From contig JAEUIQ010000014.1 of NCBI GenBank assembly GCA_016794985.1, forward strand, positions 32,476 through 96,475: a DNA stretch of 64,000 bases. Direction: 5' to 3'. The stretch's first letter is position 1, and every line of letters begins with the position of its first letter. Source of the DNA: Planctomycetaceae bacterium (lineage in GTDB: Bacteria > Planctomycetota > Planctomycetia > Pirellulales > Pirellulaceae). Under the pieces are notes generated by a model. The model was given only the letters and a program-made list of their open reading frames with translations, had not been told where the DNA came from and did no database searches. The translations under genes and the position numbers were made by a program. Positions 44,553-54,609 of the stretch are shown piece by piece.

Positions 44553-45761
44553 ATGGCAAAAAGCATTTGGCTAGGCCTGGTTGCATTCCCGTTGGCTGGG
44601 ATTTCGGCATTGGAACTGCCCGCCGCGGTCGAAGTAGATGAGGTCAAATCGGAATTTGTTGGCTCCGGTATCACTCGCCAGCTGGGCGGTTATAGCCCAA
44701 TTCGGTCGAAATTCGATCTTGACTCCGAGATTGTCAAAGTTGCTCCGGGGGAACTGAAGAATCCGAAGTACGGCCAGATTGAGTTTAATGGAGAAAAGTG
44801 GTCGTACATTTTGGACGAACCAGAAGGTGAAGACGCCAAGTTGTTTGTCGATGCCAACCGCGATGGTGATTTCACTAATGATGCAGAAGTCCAATGGACT
44901 GGCAATAAACAAGGTGAGTTCACCATGTATCGCGGTGGGTTCGACATCGACATGCCAGGAAGGGGCCAGGCGCGCGTCGAAGCCTATCGATTTGACCCGA
45001 CAGATCCTCGTCGAGCGGCGACCAAAGACTTGTTGTTGTACTACGGCGATTTCGGCTTCAAATATACTCTGGACTTGGACGGCAAGCCCTTTGAGATATT
45101 TTCACCCGGTGTTCCAACCGAGGAATCGGCGTTTTGGATCGACCGCGACGGCAACGGAGCTCGCAGTAACAATTATGAAATCGCGAGAGTCGGTGCGCCG
45201 TTTAACTTCACTGGAACGACCTATCAACTGTCCGTATCCGAAGGTAAGTTGTTGATTGACAAAGCCGACGAGGCCCTGCCTCAAATGCAACTGCCACCAG
45301 ACTTGACTTTGGGAAAGACCACACTGAGCTTTACGGCAACCAACTTGGACGGACAAGAGATTCAATTCCCGACAAGCTATCAGGGCAAGATCGTAATGCT
45401 GGACTTTTGGGCGACATGGTGCGGACCGTGCATCGCGGAACTGCCAAACATGAAGCAAGCCTATGCAGATTGGCACGACCAAGGTTTTGAAATTTTGGGC
45501 ATCAGTTTCGACCAAGAAAACATGGAGGAAAAGCTACGCGAGTTCATGGAAAAGGAAGAGATGCCTTGGCCTCAAATTTATGAAGGCAAGGGCTGGCAGA
45601 CGACCTTGGGTACACTGCACGATGTCAGTGGAATCCCTTTCGTGTTGTTGGTGGACGGCGACACCGGCGCCATCATCGGAACGTCTCGGCAATTGCGAGG
45701 ACCTGGACTCAGCGAGTACATCGGTAAAGCTTTAGAAGCTAAGAAAGCGAAAAACCCGTAA
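44553..45761 (+). CDS. Exported TlpA-like thioredoxin-fold protein
   Basis: A 402-residue protein with an N-terminal signal peptide (MAKSIWLGLVAFPLAG, cleavage near residue 20-25). The middle 220 residues are a beta-rich domain with Asp-rich segments (DEPEGEDAKLFVDANRDGDF, DRDGNGARSN) that could bind calcium. The last 130 residues are a TlpA/AhpC-TSA redoxin: IVMLDFWATWCGPC with Cys290 and Cys293, and the cis-Pro loop GIPFVLLVD. Likely a periplasmic disulfide reductase. ATG 44553 gives the signal peptide; the longer frame does not. Followed by a strong terminator. Confidence 0.9.
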   Translation: MAKSIWLGLVAFPLAGISALELPAAVEVDEVKSEFVGSGITRQLGGYSPIRSKFDLDSEIVKVAPGELKNPKYGQIEFNGEKWSYILDEPEGEDAKLFVDANRDGDFTNDAEVQWTGNKQGEFTMYRGGFDIDMPGRGQARVEAYRFDPTDPRRAATKDLLLYYGDFGFKYTLDLDGKPFEIFSPGVPTEESAFWIDRDGNGARSNNYEIARVGAPFNFTGTTYQLSVSEGKLLIDKADEALPQMQLPPDLTLGKTTLSFTATNLDGQEIQFPTSYQGKIVMLDFWATWCGPCIAELPNMKQAYADWHDQGFEILGISFDQENMEEKLREFMEKEEMPWPQIYEGKGWQTTLGTLHDVSGIPFVLLVDGDTGAIIGTSRQLRGPGLSEYIGKALEAKKAKNP

Positions 45762-45794
45762 CTTGAGCTGGCTGCGGGTCTCGGTATCTTCGCG

Positions 45795-45828
45795 AACACC
45801 GTCGCTTAGAGGCGACGGTGTTTTTTTG
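45795..45828 (+). terminator. Intrinsic terminator of the redoxin gene
   Basis: A perfect 11-bp stem AACACCGTCGC / GCGACGGTGTT with a 6-base loop is followed by a run of T up to 45827. It lies 34 bp after the stop codon. Confidence 0.92.
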
Positions 45829-45965
45829 TCACTTGCCGCGACCTAAACAAGCTTCGCCGATTTCTGTTAGCTCAACACATTCCGGTTGCCAATGCAAGCT
45901 AACTCAATAGACACTCGAACCTCAAATCATCTTGGAGTTCGGAATCGCCGTCTGAAACATCTGCT

Positions 45966-46355
45966 CTAATCCTGTGAGTCGAATTCCTTTTCAGGTGCAT
46001 CAAGTCCGTAGGCGTACAACACTTCAAGATCAATATGCTCGATGGCCGAGATATGCGTTGCCTTTAGTACGAGTTTTGGCGCGACCCCAGCGTCCAACGC
46101 CTCCAACCAACGCGGCAAACACACGCACCACCGATCACCCGGCTGCAAGCCAGGAAATCGATATTGTGGCATGGGTGTCGACAGATCATTCCCCGCCAAG
46201 CGTGAAAACTCCAAGAACTCTGCCGTTGCTACCACGCACACCGTGTGCATCCCAGTGTCTTCCCCGCAGGTGTTGCACTTGCCATCGCGGAAAAACCCGG
46301 TCAACGGATCTCGACTGCATTCTTCCAATTCCGTTCCCAAAACATTCTTAGCCAT
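45966..46355 (-). CDS. DUF2237 family protein
   Basis: A 129-residue cytoplasmic protein of the DUF2237 family. The family start NVLGTELEECSRDPLTGFFRDGKCNTCGEDTG, with four conserved cysteines, and DRWCVCLPRWLEA are present. Activity is unknown. It lies 32 bp downstream of putA on the same strand and is probably co-transcribed with it. Confidence 0.92.
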   Translation of the reverse strand: MAKNVLGTELEECSRDPLTGFFRDGKCNTCGEDTGMHTVCVVATAEFLEFSRLAGNDLSTPMPQYRFPGLQPGDRWCVCLPRWLEALDAGVAPKLVLKATHISAIEHIDLEVLYAYGLDAPEKEFDSQD

Positions 46356-46387
46356 GCGATCCCTTTTTCCTCGATCACCTTCACAAG

Positions 46388-49300
46388 CTATACCAAGTTT
46401 CCGTAGCGATGAACCGTTTCGGAAATCGCTTGCTCGCGAACATACAATTGCAATTCCAACCGGCCATTGCTCAACGGCAGACCGTAGGCGACGTAAGCTT
46501 TGTTGATACGCAAGGGATCCAATGTCGAAACACCGATATCTCCCAACACCCTTACGGTGCCGCCTATCATACCACCGAGTCTCTGGTACAACGAGTCAAG
46601 GTCCTCGACCACCAAGTCCCGACCGGTCAATTGCTGCCATTGCTCGAGCTCGGACGAAACGCGGGCGACGCTTAATTCCAAGCGCGTCCCGGTGCGAACC
46701 GCTGCCATTGTGATCTGTGCCAGCGCTCGTTTCATGGCAGCCATCGACATGTTGCCAACTCGGACGACATGCAAGGGTCGCGGGCAATATCTGAAGTGGT
46801 TGGCCTCGCCGTGAACACGCGAAGGATCATGTTCCAAAGAAAACTCGTGCGACCACCAATATTGATAACTCCGCGCCGACGCCACCAAGCATTGGCGGTC
46901 CGATTCGTCGTCGACCCATTGGCAAAGAGTCGGCAATAGACGGCGCAATTCGCCTAGGGGTTCGACTTGAAATTTTGGCAATTCGGCCTCAGACCATTTC
47001 CCGAAACAGGCCACGTAGTTTGGACCACCTGCCTTGACTCCCGGCCCGACGCTTGAGTTCTTCCAGCCTCCGAACGGTTGTCGCTGCACAATCGCACCAG
47101 TGGTTCCGCGATTGATGTACGCGTTACCTACCTGAATGCTCTCACGCCACAAACGGATCTGACTGGGCTCCAACGAATGCAGCCCGCCCGTCAATCCGAA
47201 GTCGCTACTATTGGCGATCTCAATGGCCTCAGCCAACGAATCGACACAAACCAACCCGAGCACCGGCCCGAAACACTCCGTGCGATGGTACCATGAGCCT
47301 GGCTTGACTCCCAATCGGATGCCTGGCGTCCACAAACATGAATTCCCATCGATCATTTTCGGTTCTAATAACCAACTTTCTCCTTCTTCCAGCTGAGTCA
47401 ATCCGCGCTGTAGATTTGGATCCGGCGGACGAATCACTGGCGTGACAATGGCGCTTGGGTCGTGCGAGCTGCCGGCTTTCAAACTACGGGCGGCATCCAA
47501 CAATTGATGTCGGAATTTCTCGCTTTCGTAGACACATCGTTCAACCAACGCGATACTCGTTGCGGAACATTTCTGCCCTGCATGCCCAAACGCCCCGCGA
47601 ATCAAATCCTTCACAGCAAGATCGACGTCTGCAAATGCCGTTATGATTAGCGCGTTCTTGCCACTCGTTTCCGCATACAAGGGCAAGTTGGGACGCCAAC
47701 TGAGAAACATACTCGCGGTTTCTGAACTACCCGTCAGAATCACGGCCGCAGTCCTGGGATCGGTAATGAGCTGTTTTCCGGCCAACCGCTCGTTTACCGG
47801 GAGAAACTGCAGCACGTCTTTCGGGACACCTGCCGCCCAAATTTGTTTCGCCAGTTCATAGGCAGTCAGTACGGATTCGGGCGATGGTTTAAGAATGACA
47901 CTATTCCCGGCCATCAGTGCCGCCAAACACCCACCGGCGGGTATGGCGAATGGGAAATTCCATGGCGGGGTTACAACCACCACACCCAGCGGCTCGATTG
48001 TTGTGCCATCAAACCAACCCGAACGTTCCATTTGTGTTTCACAGGAGCTGGACGCGTCACGGGAATCGATTTCGTCGTTCGTTCGACGCGGCTGCCACCA
48101 ACGCGCATAATAATTGGCGAAGTCGATCGCTTCCGACACTTCCACATCGCCTTCGGTCAACGCTTTACCGCAATCGACCATCATGGCGCCCAACGTGTCG
48201 GCACGATGTCGATCGAAAGACTCGCCGACTTTGGCGATGATTCGAGCCCGCTCGAGCACTGGCACCTCACGCCAACGTTTCCCCGCCGCTACTGCGACGC
48301 TCAACGCGGCGTCCACTTCTGCCGGTCCGGCCTCCACGAACCGGTAGATTTCTCGGCTCTGATTCGATGGATCACGCCCAATCCCAGTTGGCTCATGACC
48401 AAAGACCTGCCCGTCCACTTCCAGCGGAATGACGGGGATTTTCGCGTGGCTCCACTCTTTAACGATCGCCGCGGCCCACTTGCGATTTCGCGCCAATGAG
48501 AAATCGGTATCGGGATGATTCTCAAAGGGGGCGGCCAAGGGCAGTATCTCGTACTGCGGCACGTTCCGATCTTGAGTACGATTGCTCATTGATCCGAAAG
48601 ATCGTCGATCGACGGGCGTAATCAACTCATGACCCGCCTCGGATTCGGCACAAAATCCAGCCAGTTCGCACGCAGCCATGAACGCGTCCCGTTGTTCAAT
48701 CCATTGCGCCGAACCTTCTTGCAGCGCGAACAACGCACCAAGGAAACTCCCTGGCGCTGTATTCTCGTCCAATCGCCGCACCAAGTAGGCAACCGCTGCT
48801 TCGAATTCTTTTTCGCCCACAGCCGGCGTATAGACTACCAAACCGCCGGTTCGTTTTCGAACTTCAACTGCTTGCGCGTTGGCCATGCCCTCCAACATTT
48901 CGAATTCGATTCGACTTTGCACACCACGTTCTTCCCGCACCAACAAGGCGAACGCAATCTCGAACAAGTTATGGCTCGCAACGCCCAATCGAACAGCTGC
49001 CGCATGTTCGGGGCGCGTCGCATACTCCAACATCCGTTTGTAATTCGCATCCACTTGAAGTTTGGAAGTGTACGGAGCCTGCGGCCAATGGCGCAACGAA
49101 GCTTCAACTTGCTCCATCGCCAAGTTGGCACCTTTGACCAAACGAATTTTGATCCCGGCACCACCGCGAGCCACACGCTCGCGCGCCCATTGCGTCAAGT
49201 ATTGCTGCATTTCGAACGAGTCCGGAAGGTAGGCTTGCAACACAATGCCTGCTTCCAAGCCCATGAATTCGGGCTCGCTCAAGACTTGGCAAAAAACATC

Positions 49301-50038
49301 GACTGTCAGTTGCAAGTCACGATACTCTTCCATGTCCAAGTTCACAAACTTTGGGTGTCCATTGCCATGCTTGATCGCAGCCCGATACAGCGTTCGCAAA
49401 CGCGCTTTCAGCGACTCCAGAGTCTGCTCGTACCCCGTCAAACTGATCTGACTGACGATGGAAGATAGTTTGACCGAGACATACTCGATCTCCGTGGATG
49501 CTAGTCGCTTTTGATACGCCTGAAATCGTCGCTCCGCTTCTTGCTCACCTAAAACGGCTTCACCCAACTGATTGAAATTGATTCGCCACTGAGTTCGCTG
49601 TCGTTCGGCAACGTACTGTTGAAATTTCTTCGGGTCCTCGGAAACGATGACGTGGGCGGACTCACGTCGCACTTGGCGGTTGATTTGCGGCATCACTAGT
49701 CGCGGCACCAGCTTGGCGACTTGATTGCCCAACCACAACAAACATCGTTGCGAGCGGCTCAAATAATTGGGCAAGCCGTAACGTTGCAAAATCGAGTCCA
49801 AACGGGCTGCTGCTTGTCGCGGATCTGCAATCTTCAAAACCTGATCGGTCATGACAATGGTAAACTTCTTGCCCGGCTCGTCGCGCATCATACGTGCCAT
49901 CTGTCCTGTGCGACCTTGCTCCGCCTTGGTCTCGTGCTGACGCGACGCCCGCAACAAGTCGGCCGCCAACGCCACGGCCCGAACCGGCAATTCAGGTGAC
50001 AATTGGACCGTTGTTTTCGAATCAGATGTTTCGTTCAT
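46388..50038 (-). CDS. putA: Bifunctional proline dehydrogenase / glutamate semialdehyde dehydrogenase (PutA)
   Basis: A 1216-residue enzyme that oxidises proline to glutamate in two steps. The FAD-dependent proline dehydrogenase barrel is at about 90-430 (VSVKLSSI, LDMEEYRDL, YLPDS, IRLVKGAN). The NAD-dependent aldehyde dehydrogenase spans about 535-1000, with TPPWNFPFAIPAG, TGSSETA, ETSGKN and catalytic Cys824 in AGQKCSA. About 200 further residues at the C-terminus are unassigned. No N-terminal ribbon-helix-helix domain, so it is not a self-repressor. ATG 50038 is preferred to a TTG 51 bp upstream, but no good ribosome site is seen. Divergent from the histidine kinase gene, whose product could regulate it. 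Confidence 0.94.
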   Translation of the reverse strand: MNETSDSKTTVQLSPELPVRAVALAADLLRASRQHETKAEQGRTGQMARMMRDEPGKKFTIVMTDQVLKIADPRQAAARLDSILQRYGLPNYLSRSQRCLLWLGNQVAKLVPRLVMPQINRQVRRESAHVIVSEDPKKFQQYVAERQRTQWRINFNQLGEAVLGEQEAERRFQAYQKRLASTEIEYVSVKLSSIVSQISLTGYEQTLESLKARLRTLYRAAIKHGNGHPKFVNLDMEEYRDLQLTVDVFCQVLSEPEFMGLEAGIVLQAYLPDSFEMQQYLTQWARERVARGGAGIKIRLVKGANLAMEQVEASLRHWPQAPYTSKLQVDANYKRMLEYATRPEHAAAVRLGVASHNLFEIAFALLVREERGVQSRIEFEMLEGMANAQAVEVRKRTGGLVVYTPAVGEKEFEAAVAYLVRRLDENTAPGSFLGALFALQEGSAQWIEQRDAFMAACELAGFCAESEAGHELITPVDRRSFGSMSNRTQDRNVPQYEILPLAAPFENHPDTDFSLARNRKWAAAIVKEWSHAKIPVIPLEVDGQVFGHEPTGIGRDPSNQSREIYRFVEAGPAEVDAALSVAVAAGKRWREVPVLERARIIAKVGESFDRHRADTLGAMMVDCGKALTEGDVEVSEAIDFANYYARWWQPRRTNDEIDSRDASSSCETQMERSGWFDGTTIEPLGVVVVTPPWNFPFAIPAGGCLAALMAGNSVILKPSPESVLTAYELAKQIWAAGVPKDVLQFLPVNERLAGKQLITDPRTAAVILTGSSETASMFLSWRPNLPLYAETSGKNALIITAFADVDLAVKDLIRGAFGHAGQKCSATSIALVERCVYESEKFRHQLLDAARSLKAGSSHDPSAIVTPVIRPPDPNLQRGLTQLEEGESWLLEPKMIDGNSCLWTPGIRLGVKPGSWYHRTECFGPVLGLVCVDSLAEAIEIANSSDFGLTGGLHSLEPSQIRLWRESIQVGNAYINRGTTGAIVQRQPFGGWKNSSVGPGVKAGGPNYVACFGKWSEAELPKFQVEPLGELRRLLPTLCQWVDDESDRQCLVASARSYQYWWSHEFSLEHDPSRVHGEANHFRYCPRPLHVVRVGNMSMAAMKRALAQITMAAVRTGTRLELSVARVSSELEQWQQLTGRDLVVEDLDSLYQRLGGMIGGTVRVLGDIGVSTLDPLRINKAYVAYGLPLSNGRLELQLYVREQAISETVHRYGNLV

Positions 50039-50576
50039 GGCCAGTCGTTTTCCAATCGGATGGTCGCGGACAAGAAGTTCGCCATACAAACCGCCGCCAA
50101 CGCCCGAGCGTCAACACGATCCGCCGCAGTTTGTGGCGGAGCTTAGTTTCTGCGAAAGCCTCCTCAGATTCTTGAAAATAAGACCCGTTGCGGGCGTTTC
50201 CTTTTTTCCAGGGCGGCACGTTGCCCCATGCGTTTAGACAAATAAGTGCTCGAAAAGACGCCGCTTCATTTCAGATGCCCCTTGGTAACAGGCGCTCTTC
50301 AAGTACCGCTCGGCGGACCAAAAATGGCCCCAACGCCTTTTGATCCTCACGGCCCATAGTCGGTGCTTGCTTCCGCGCTTCCGACGACTCCCCCCGTCGA
50401 TTGGCTGGATGTTTCACGCGTGAAACGCTGTCTCGATGAACTGACGTTGAGTTGCCCACCCGTAGTTGCTAGAGTCCACCGCCCGCGATCACGCCACCCG
50501 TCCTTTCACTACAAGCGTCGGTGTCGCTCGGACTCGGGTCTAGACTTCGACACTCCGCGAAAAACACGATACATCC
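50039..50576. promoter_or_regulatory. Divergent region between putA and the two-component genes
   Basis: About 540 bp holding both promoters. It contains the perfect palindrome at 50411-50426 (listed separately). No gene is visible, and no sigma-54 promoter was identified with certainty. Confidence 0.4.
50411..50426. promoter_or_regulatory. Perfect 16-bp palindrome GTTTCACGCGTGAAAC
   Basis: An exact inverted repeat, 151 bp before the histidine kinase start. Its half sites resemble those of ParB parS (TGTTTCAC / GTGAAACA), but two extra central bases (GC) separate them. More likely an operator for a local regulator. Confidence 0.5.
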
Positions 50577-52208
50577 ATGTTAAAAAGCTGGCCAGTTCGA
50601 TACCAGATTCGTTTGGGAGCAGGATTTCTGTTCCTGATGATTCTTGGATTGTCTTTGGTCAGCGTTCAAGGAGTCTACAAGTTCCGCAAGCTTACCAAAA
50701 GCATTCGACAGCGGGCTCTGGAGTTGCCTTTGGCCGCGAACCTTGCTCAAGCGGTCAGCGATCTGAGGCGGATCAATGCCCAAGCCTGCCTGCGCCGAAA
50801 TGACGATTTGGAGAAATGGCTACCGTTCCAGCAAGAGCCGGACAGTCCGCTCGCGCTTCGAGTCACGTTTTTCAAACAAATGAACAAAGTTCGGACCGCC
50901 TTTCAAGAGTATCAAGAACAGCTGGAAAGCGAGCCGACGGCAGATTATCGCTTGGCCTATACCTCCGAGGAGAAGGCGGCGGTTGCGAAAATCCATCGGT
51001 CGTTGGACCGAATTGATCGCCTCACTCAAACCGGACGCAATTGGGTCACTCACACCCATGAAACCGCGTTAGTCTTGGAGAAAGACCTGGATGAACTGCA
51101 AGGTGAAGTGCAACAGTTGCCCGGCCTCTTGAAGCTGCGAATGGAAGAGTTTGCGACCGCCGCCCGATCCGAATACAACGTTTGGTATGCTTGGACGTTT
51201 AGTATAACCGCCACCGCGATTTTGTTCTTGTCATTATTGTACTTGGTTGCCCAGCGGAGAATTTTTCGACCACTGGAGTGCGTGATTCGGGGCTCGCGCC
51301 GAGTTGCAAAAGGTGACTACGACTACCGCATTCAGTTGAACGTCGAAGGCGAGGTCGCGGAATTGGCCACTGCGCTTAATGCAATGACCGAGAATTTCCA
51401 AGCAATTAAAAACGACCTGGATCAACAGGTGCGGCAAAGAACGAAAGAAGTCATCCGCAGCGAACAACTGGCCAGCGTGGGATTCATGGCCGCCGGCTTG
51501 GCTCATGAAATCAACAATCCGTTGGCGGCGATTGCGTGGAGCGCCGAAGCGTTAGAATCCCGAGTTCAAGAACTCCTAGCAGAATTGCACGACGAAGCCA
51601 AACACCACAGTTACGAGCAAGAAATAGCCACCATCCTTCGATATCTGCGTCGGATACAAGACGAAGCTTTTCGCTGTAAAGGGATCACGTCGGGACTTTT
51701 GGATTATTCAAGATTGGACGACAAAGAGAAACAACCGACCGAAATGGTGGAGTTGATTCGTTCGGTGATTGACATGGTCACACCCGCCAAAAAGTACTTC
51801 GGTCGCAAGGTACATTTTTCTCCGAAGCCGCCCATCTTCGGGCTGGTGAATCCTCAAGAAATGAAACAAGTCACGCTCAACTTGATCACCAACGCTTTGG
51901 AGTCCATCGAGCAGTCCGGGAACGTCTGGGTCGAACTAGAACAACGTCACGGAAAAGTCATTATCCAGGTACGAGACGATGGCTGCGGGATGACCGAAGA
52001 AGTACAAACGCACCTCTTCGAACCGTTCTTCACGCGACGGGGCGATGGGTCAGGAACTGGCTTGGGATTGGCGATCACCTATCGCATCATTGAAGAGCAT
52101 CAGGGCACCATACAAGCCACTAGCGAGGGCCCCGGCAAGGGTTCGACATTTACGATCACACTTCCGACGGTGAAACATGAAGAAAAACGCCAATCCATTG
52201 CCGCTTGA
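50577..52208 (+). CDS. Membrane sensor histidine kinase
   Basis: A 543-residue kinase. A transmembrane helix at about 14-34, an extracytoplasmic helical domain and a second helix near 203-222 are followed by a HAMP linker (RRIFRPLECVIRGSRRVAKGDYDYRI). The HisKA site has His310 in GLAHEINNPL. The ATPase domain shows N (NLITNALESI), G1 (DDGCGM), F (FEPFFTRR) and G2 (GTGLGLAI) boxes. It phosphorylates the NtrC-type regulator, whose start overlaps its end by 32 bp. The signal is unknown; proximity to putA suggests a possible link to nitrogen or amino acid use (inference). Confidence 0.94.
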   Translation: MLKSWPVRYQIRLGAGFLFLMILGLSLVSVQGVYKFRKLTKSIRQRALELPLAANLAQAVSDLRRINAQACLRRNDDLEKWLPFQQEPDSPLALRVTFFKQMNKVRTAFQEYQEQLESEPTADYRLAYTSEEKAAVAKIHRSLDRIDRLTQTGRNWVTHTHETALVLEKDLDELQGEVQQLPGLLKLRMEEFATAARSEYNVWYAWTFSITATAILFLSLLYLVAQRRIFRPLECVIRGSRRVAKGDYDYRIQLNVEGEVAELATALNAMTENFQAIKNDLDQQVRQRTKEVIRSEQLASVGFMAAGLAHEINNPLAAIAWSAEALESRVQELLAELHDEAKHHSYEQEIATILRYLRRIQDEAFRCKGITSGLLDYSRLDDKEKQPTEMVELIRSVIDMVTPAKKYFGRKVHFSPKPPIFGLVNPQEMKQVTLNLITNALESIEQSGNVWVELEQRHGKVIIQVRDDGCGMTEEVQTHLFEPFFTRRGDGSGTGLGLAITYRIIEEHQGTIQATSEGPGKGSTFTITLPTVKHEEKRQSIAA

Positions 52209-53577
52209 ATCACTCCACGTGATGTGCGTGGATGATGAACGGCAACTTCGGGAGTTCATGCAAGAAGAACTTCCTCGGTACGGACATCGCGTCACAACCT
52301 TTGCGGACGGCGCGAGCGCATTGGCCGCCCTGGGATCCCAATCGTTCGATTGCGCGCTGGTCGATTTGAAAATGCCGGGCATGAATGGCCTCGAGTTGAT
52401 TGCTCGACTGCGCGAGTCGGCACCCGATCTCCAAACGATATTGCTCACCGGCAACGCCGACTTGAACGTCGCCGTTCAGTCGATGCGTTTAGGTGCCTTC
52501 GATTTCTTAGAGAAGCCGTGCAAACTACGAGAATTGGAAACCGCACTTCTACGCGTCGCCGATAAGTTGGCGTTGGTCCGCCAGTGTCGTAAGTTGGAAC
52601 GACAAGTTGAAGCCCAAACCGCACAAAAGACGACTGCGTTGGTGGGTTCGCATCCGACCATGCAAGAATTGCAACGAATCATTCAACGAGTCGCCCCGAC
52701 AAATTCGACCGTATTGATCCTCGGCGAAACCGGCACTGGTAAAGAGTTGGTCGCTCGTTCCATTCATCAGCAAAGCACGCGCGCGGCTCAAGCCTTCGTC
52801 GCGGTCAATTGTGGGGCTCTACCTGAAAATTTGATTGAAAGCGAATTATTCGGCCATTTGAAAGGTGCCTTCACCGGCGCAGATGTCGATCGTCTCGGGT
52901 TATTCGAGGTCGCGAACGGCGGCACTTTATTCTTGGACGAAATCGGCGAGTTGCCCAAGGCCATGCAAGCCAAACTACTCCGAGTTCTGGAATCAGGCGA
53001 GATTCGCCGCGTCGGTGAAGGACAGACTCGTCGTGTCGACTGCCGGATCGTCTGCGCGACCCATCGCGATCTACCTCGAATGGTCCAAGAAGGCCAATTT
53101 CGCGAGGACTTGATGTATCGCATCAACACGTTCCAGATTCAGGTTCCAAGCTTGCGACAACGCCGCTCGGATGTTCCGGCCTTGGCCGAGGCTTTGCTAC
53201 TTCGAGTACGTCCAACCGCCGCCGGACAAGGCTCCTACTTTACTGAACATGTTCGTGAGCGACTGCAAAGCCATACCTGGCCCGGAAACGTCAGAGAGCT
53301 CGCCAACGTGATCGAACACGCTTCCGTCATGTGCGACCGACTGCCGATCGACATCGAACATCTACCCAATCACCTGGGACAACCTCGGATTGCGATCGCG
53401 CCGCAAACGATCAGCCAACCCGAGATTCTCTCGCTACGCGACATGGAACAACGCATGATCGAAGCTGCCTTGGAACGCCACCACGGCAACAAAACGGCAG
53501 CCGCTCAAGAATTGGGTGTCAGCATCAAGACGTTGTACAACAAACTGAACGCACCGCCTGATCGATCCGCTGCTTAG
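52177..53577 (+). CDS. NtrC-family sigma-54 activator response regulator
   Basis: A 466-residue regulator. The receiver domain has phospho-acceptor Asp63 in ALVDLKMPG. The AAA+ domain has GETGTGKE Walker A, the sigma-54 contact loop GAFTGA at 230-235 and an R-finger region (EDLMYRINTFQIQVP). The C-terminal Fis-type HTH is IEAALERHHGNKTAAAQELGVSIKTLYNKLN. The start lies inside the end of the histidine kinase gene, so the two are co-translated. It would drive a sigma-54 promoter, possibly of putA or of a distant gene. Confidence 0.95.
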   Translation: MKKNANPLPLESLHVMCVDDERQLREFMQEELPRYGHRVTTFADGASALAALGSQSFDCALVDLKMPGMNGLELIARLRESAPDLQTILLTGNADLNVAVQSMRLGAFDFLEKPCKLRELETALLRVADKLALVRQCRKLERQVEAQTAQKTTALVGSHPTMQELQRIIQRVAPTNSTVLILGETGTGKELVARSIHQQSTRAAQAFVAVNCGALPENLIESELFGHLKGAFTGADVDRLGLFEVANGGTLFLDEIGELPKAMQAKLLRVLESGEIRRVGEGQTRRVDCRIVCATHRDLPRMVQEGQFREDLMYRINTFQIQVPSLRQRRSDVPALAEALLLRVRPTAAGQGSYFTEHVRERLQSHTWPGNVRELANVIEHASVMCDRLPIDIEHLPNHLGQPRIAIAPQTISQPEILSLRDMEQRMIEAALERHHGNKTAAAQELGVSIKTLYNKLNAPPDRSAA

Positions 53578-53585
53578 GTTGTTGT

Positions 53586-54329
53586 TTACTTCTTTTGCTC
53601 CAACAACCACTTGTAGAATTCGTCGTTGGCATAGGTCTCGGTCCAAGAGTCGTGGCCAACTCCGGGATAGATAGTGAACTTGACGTTGCCGCCCGCGTTC
53701 TTCAACGCGTCGACCATGCTTTCTGAGCGAGCCAAGGGAACGACGTTGTCTTGATCACCATGAAACGCCCAAGTCGGAACGTGCGAATATAGACGCGTCG
53801 TAAATGGTTCGCCGCCTCCGCAAATCGGAGCAATCGCCGCAAATCGTTTCGGCTGATACGCCGTCAGCGCCCAAGTTCCGAATCCACCCATGCTCAAACC
53901 GGTCACATAGATTCGTTCTTTGTCGACTTTGTAATTCGTTTCAATCTCGTCCAACAAGGCGGCCAACTCAAACGGCTCCCACCATCGTCCGCCTGGGCAC
54001 TGAGGCGAAACCACGATAAAAGGAAACTCTTTTCCGGCCTCAATCAGTTTGGGCGGGCCGTGTTTTTTCACCAGATTCAAGTCGCTCCCGCGTTCGCCAG
54101 CCCCATGTAGAAACAACAGCACCGGCCAAGATTCTTGATCCTCGTAACCTTTAGGCAGTGACAACAAATACTTTAACTTCACCGGGACGGCTCGATCCAA
54201 CTCCTTGGCCTCTTGAGCCGAGCCCTTAGGCGCCGCGGTCGCATCTTGTCCCCAAACCATCGGCAGAGCATTCAAGCCAATCAACAACCCCAAAGAAACC
54301 AACGCCACGAAACTTCGTGTAACTCGCAT
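53586..54329 (-). CDS. Secreted alpha/beta hydrolase (esterase, prolyl oligopeptidase-like)
   Basis: A 247-residue exported hydrolase. The signal peptide is about 1-27 (SFVALVSLGLLIGL, cleavage after VWG). The fold shows WPVLLFLHGAGERGSD (oxyanion HG), nucleophile Ser146 in GLSMGG, Asp194 in GDQDNVVP and His226 in GVGHDSW. It matches the planctomycete PHB-depolymerase/esterase-like family, often acting on acetylated or feruloylated sugars; the substrate is unknown. ATG 54329 has GGGAG about ten bases upstream. Converges with the regulator gene after 8 bp. Confidence 0.9.
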   Translation of the reverse strand: MRVTRSFVALVSLGLLIGLNALPMVWGQDATAAPKGSAQEAKELDRAVPVKLKYLLSLPKGYEDQESWPVLLFLHGAGERGSDLNLVKKHGPPKLIEAGKEFPFIVVSPQCPGGRWWEPFELAALLDEIETNYKVDKERIYVTGLSMGGFGTWALTAYQPKRFAAIAPICGGGEPFTTRLYSHVPTWAFHGDQDNVVPLARSESMVDALKNAGGNVKFTIYPGVGHDSWTETYANDEFYKWLLEQKK

Positions 54330-54609
54330 CGTCCACACACTCCCTGATCGAATTTTACCCAGATTACCCCAGCCCGAAATTGTACCAGATTTTGGCCAAA
54401 GACACCCACGCTCCCGGACGGACTTTCTTGTGCCGCCACGTCGAGATTCACGATGTCCTGCTCAGCAAATATTCCTCTTGGTCCGAACGGCCATTTCCTG
54501 AATAATGCCGCTGAAGCATCATGACGCTCGGATGAGAATGCTGGACAACTTCTCTAGCAGTCTCCGAGTGCCCAATCAAAGAACTTCGCAGGAATGGCGT
54601 AGGTTAATC

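Noticed and set aside
48629..49468. Long plus-strand frame (279 codons) inside putA
   Set aside because: It is antisense to the conserved proline dehydrogenase domain of putA.
50411..50426. Canonical parS centromere site
   Set aside because: The half sites are separated by two extra bases, and no parA/parB gene is nearby; kept only as a parS-like palindrome.
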